Assembly (NCBI RefSeq): GCF_000178855.1
Contig: NZ_ADVG01000003.1
Span: forward strand, 1,612,001-1,676,000
Origin: Ktedonobacter racemifer DSM 44963
GTDB taxonomy: Bacteria; Chloroflexota; Ktedonobacteria; Ktedonobacterales; Ktedonobacteraceae
Reading direction: 5' to 3'
Length of the DNA stretch: 64,000 nt
Shown: piece by piece, positions 63,849 to 64,000 of the stretch
Layout of the letters: each line of letters opens with the position of its first letter
Numbering within the stretch: the first letter of the stretch is position 1
The notes under the pieces: generated by a model
What the model was told of the DNA's origin: nothing
Databases searched by the model: none
Seen by the model: the letters and a program-made list of their open reading frames with translations, nothing else
Made by a program: the position numbers and the translations under genes

Positions 63849-64000
63849 ATGGAATACAAACAACTCGGCGGTTCCGGTTTGAAAGTCCCTGTGCTCAGTT
63901 TCGGTACAGGCACCTTCGGCGGTGGAAACGACTTCTTTCGTGCCTGGGGTAGTAGTGACGTTGCGGAAGCGAGCCGTCTGATCGATATGTGTTTAGAGGC
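63849..64000 (+). CDS. Aldo/keto reductase, 5' part at window edge
   Basis: MEYKQLGGSGLKVPVLSFGT, GTFGGGNDFF..RLIDMC is the N-terminal beta hairpin and first strand of an aldo/keto reductase; the gene runs off the window. The frame is open back to an ATG at 63726, but the conserved start is at 63849, with GAAAGG upstream. It is a second AKR, different from the gene at 55 kb. Confidence 0.85.
   Translation, partial: MEYKQLGGSGLKVPVLSFGTGTFGGGNDFFRAWGSSDVAEASRLIDMCLE

Overview
The window looks like chromosomal DNA from a Ktedonobacteria-type Chloroflexota (Ktedonobacter, Dictyobacter or a relative). This is inferred from style, not from a marker gene. The signs are moderate GC, wide gene spacing, a Ser/Thr kinase fused to Hsp70, PhzF, DHA2 exporters, a Tn7-like TniA/TniB remnant, ISAzo13, ISL3, ISAs1, IS630, IS607 and IS200/IS605 TnpB elements, and two group II introns. 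No rRNA, CRISPR array or replication origin was seen.

Layout. 0.6-3.4 kb: patatin-like hydrolase, PhzF isomerase, a transposon ATPase fragment. 3.4-9.9 kb: a nest of mobile DNA: a frameshifted IS6 transposase, then a decayed TnpB element carrying a group II intron, whose reverse transcriptase is itself split by an IS21 element; a 159-bp MITE sits in the TnpB element's right end. 9.9-14.1 kb: a DHA2 exporter and an IS630 element with a DinB gene inside its ends. 14.2-16.9 kb: the kinase-TPR-Hsp70 fusion. 17.7-22.1 kb: Nudix hydrolase, ISAzo13 scrap, DHA2 exporter, EamA exporter, truncated PadR regulator and a second IS630 end carrying CbrC. 22.2-32.5 kb: an intact IS630, two frameshifted TnpB genes, a GH127 tail, tniA tail plus tniB, and a HAD hydrolase gene broken apart by about 4 kb of insertions (TnpB, ISL3 tail, VOC gene, ISAs1). 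32.5-37.2 kb: a cysteine phosphatase, small unknown genes, a GC-rich mini-gene and a DDE insertion sequence. 37.6-42.1 kb: an IS607 element, a Pyr4-like membrane terpene cyclase candidate, and a small zinc-ribbon gene split by a transposase-less element with 97-bp inverted repeats that carries a DUF998 gene. 43-47.3 kb: paired hairpin elements, a second tniB tail, an SRPBCC-ArsR-SRPBCC operon and an MFS gene sharing its putative operator. 48-54.4 kb: IS630 scrap, IS3, MerR, HxlR and an intact IS607 element. 55-64 kb: aldo/keto reductase, an odd tRNA with an 8-nt anticodon loop, an unknown 446-aa protein, a tnpB gene split by a second group II intron, a TPP enzyme (pyruvate oxidase type) and the start of another aldo/keto reductase.

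How it works together. Host genes are mostly single units: efflux, small-molecule oxidoreduction and one-component regulators. The rest is layered mobile DNA whose order of arrival can be read from target duplications: 7 bp for IS21, 10 bp for ISAs1, 10 bp for the MITE, 4-5 bp for the DUF998 element, 7 bp for a 64-bp palindrome. The most unusual items are the kinase-Hsp70 fusion, the tRNA, the DUF998 cargo element, IS630 ends enclosing cargo genes, and an intron that splits a tnpB reading frame exactly at its conserved YPTPEQ motif.
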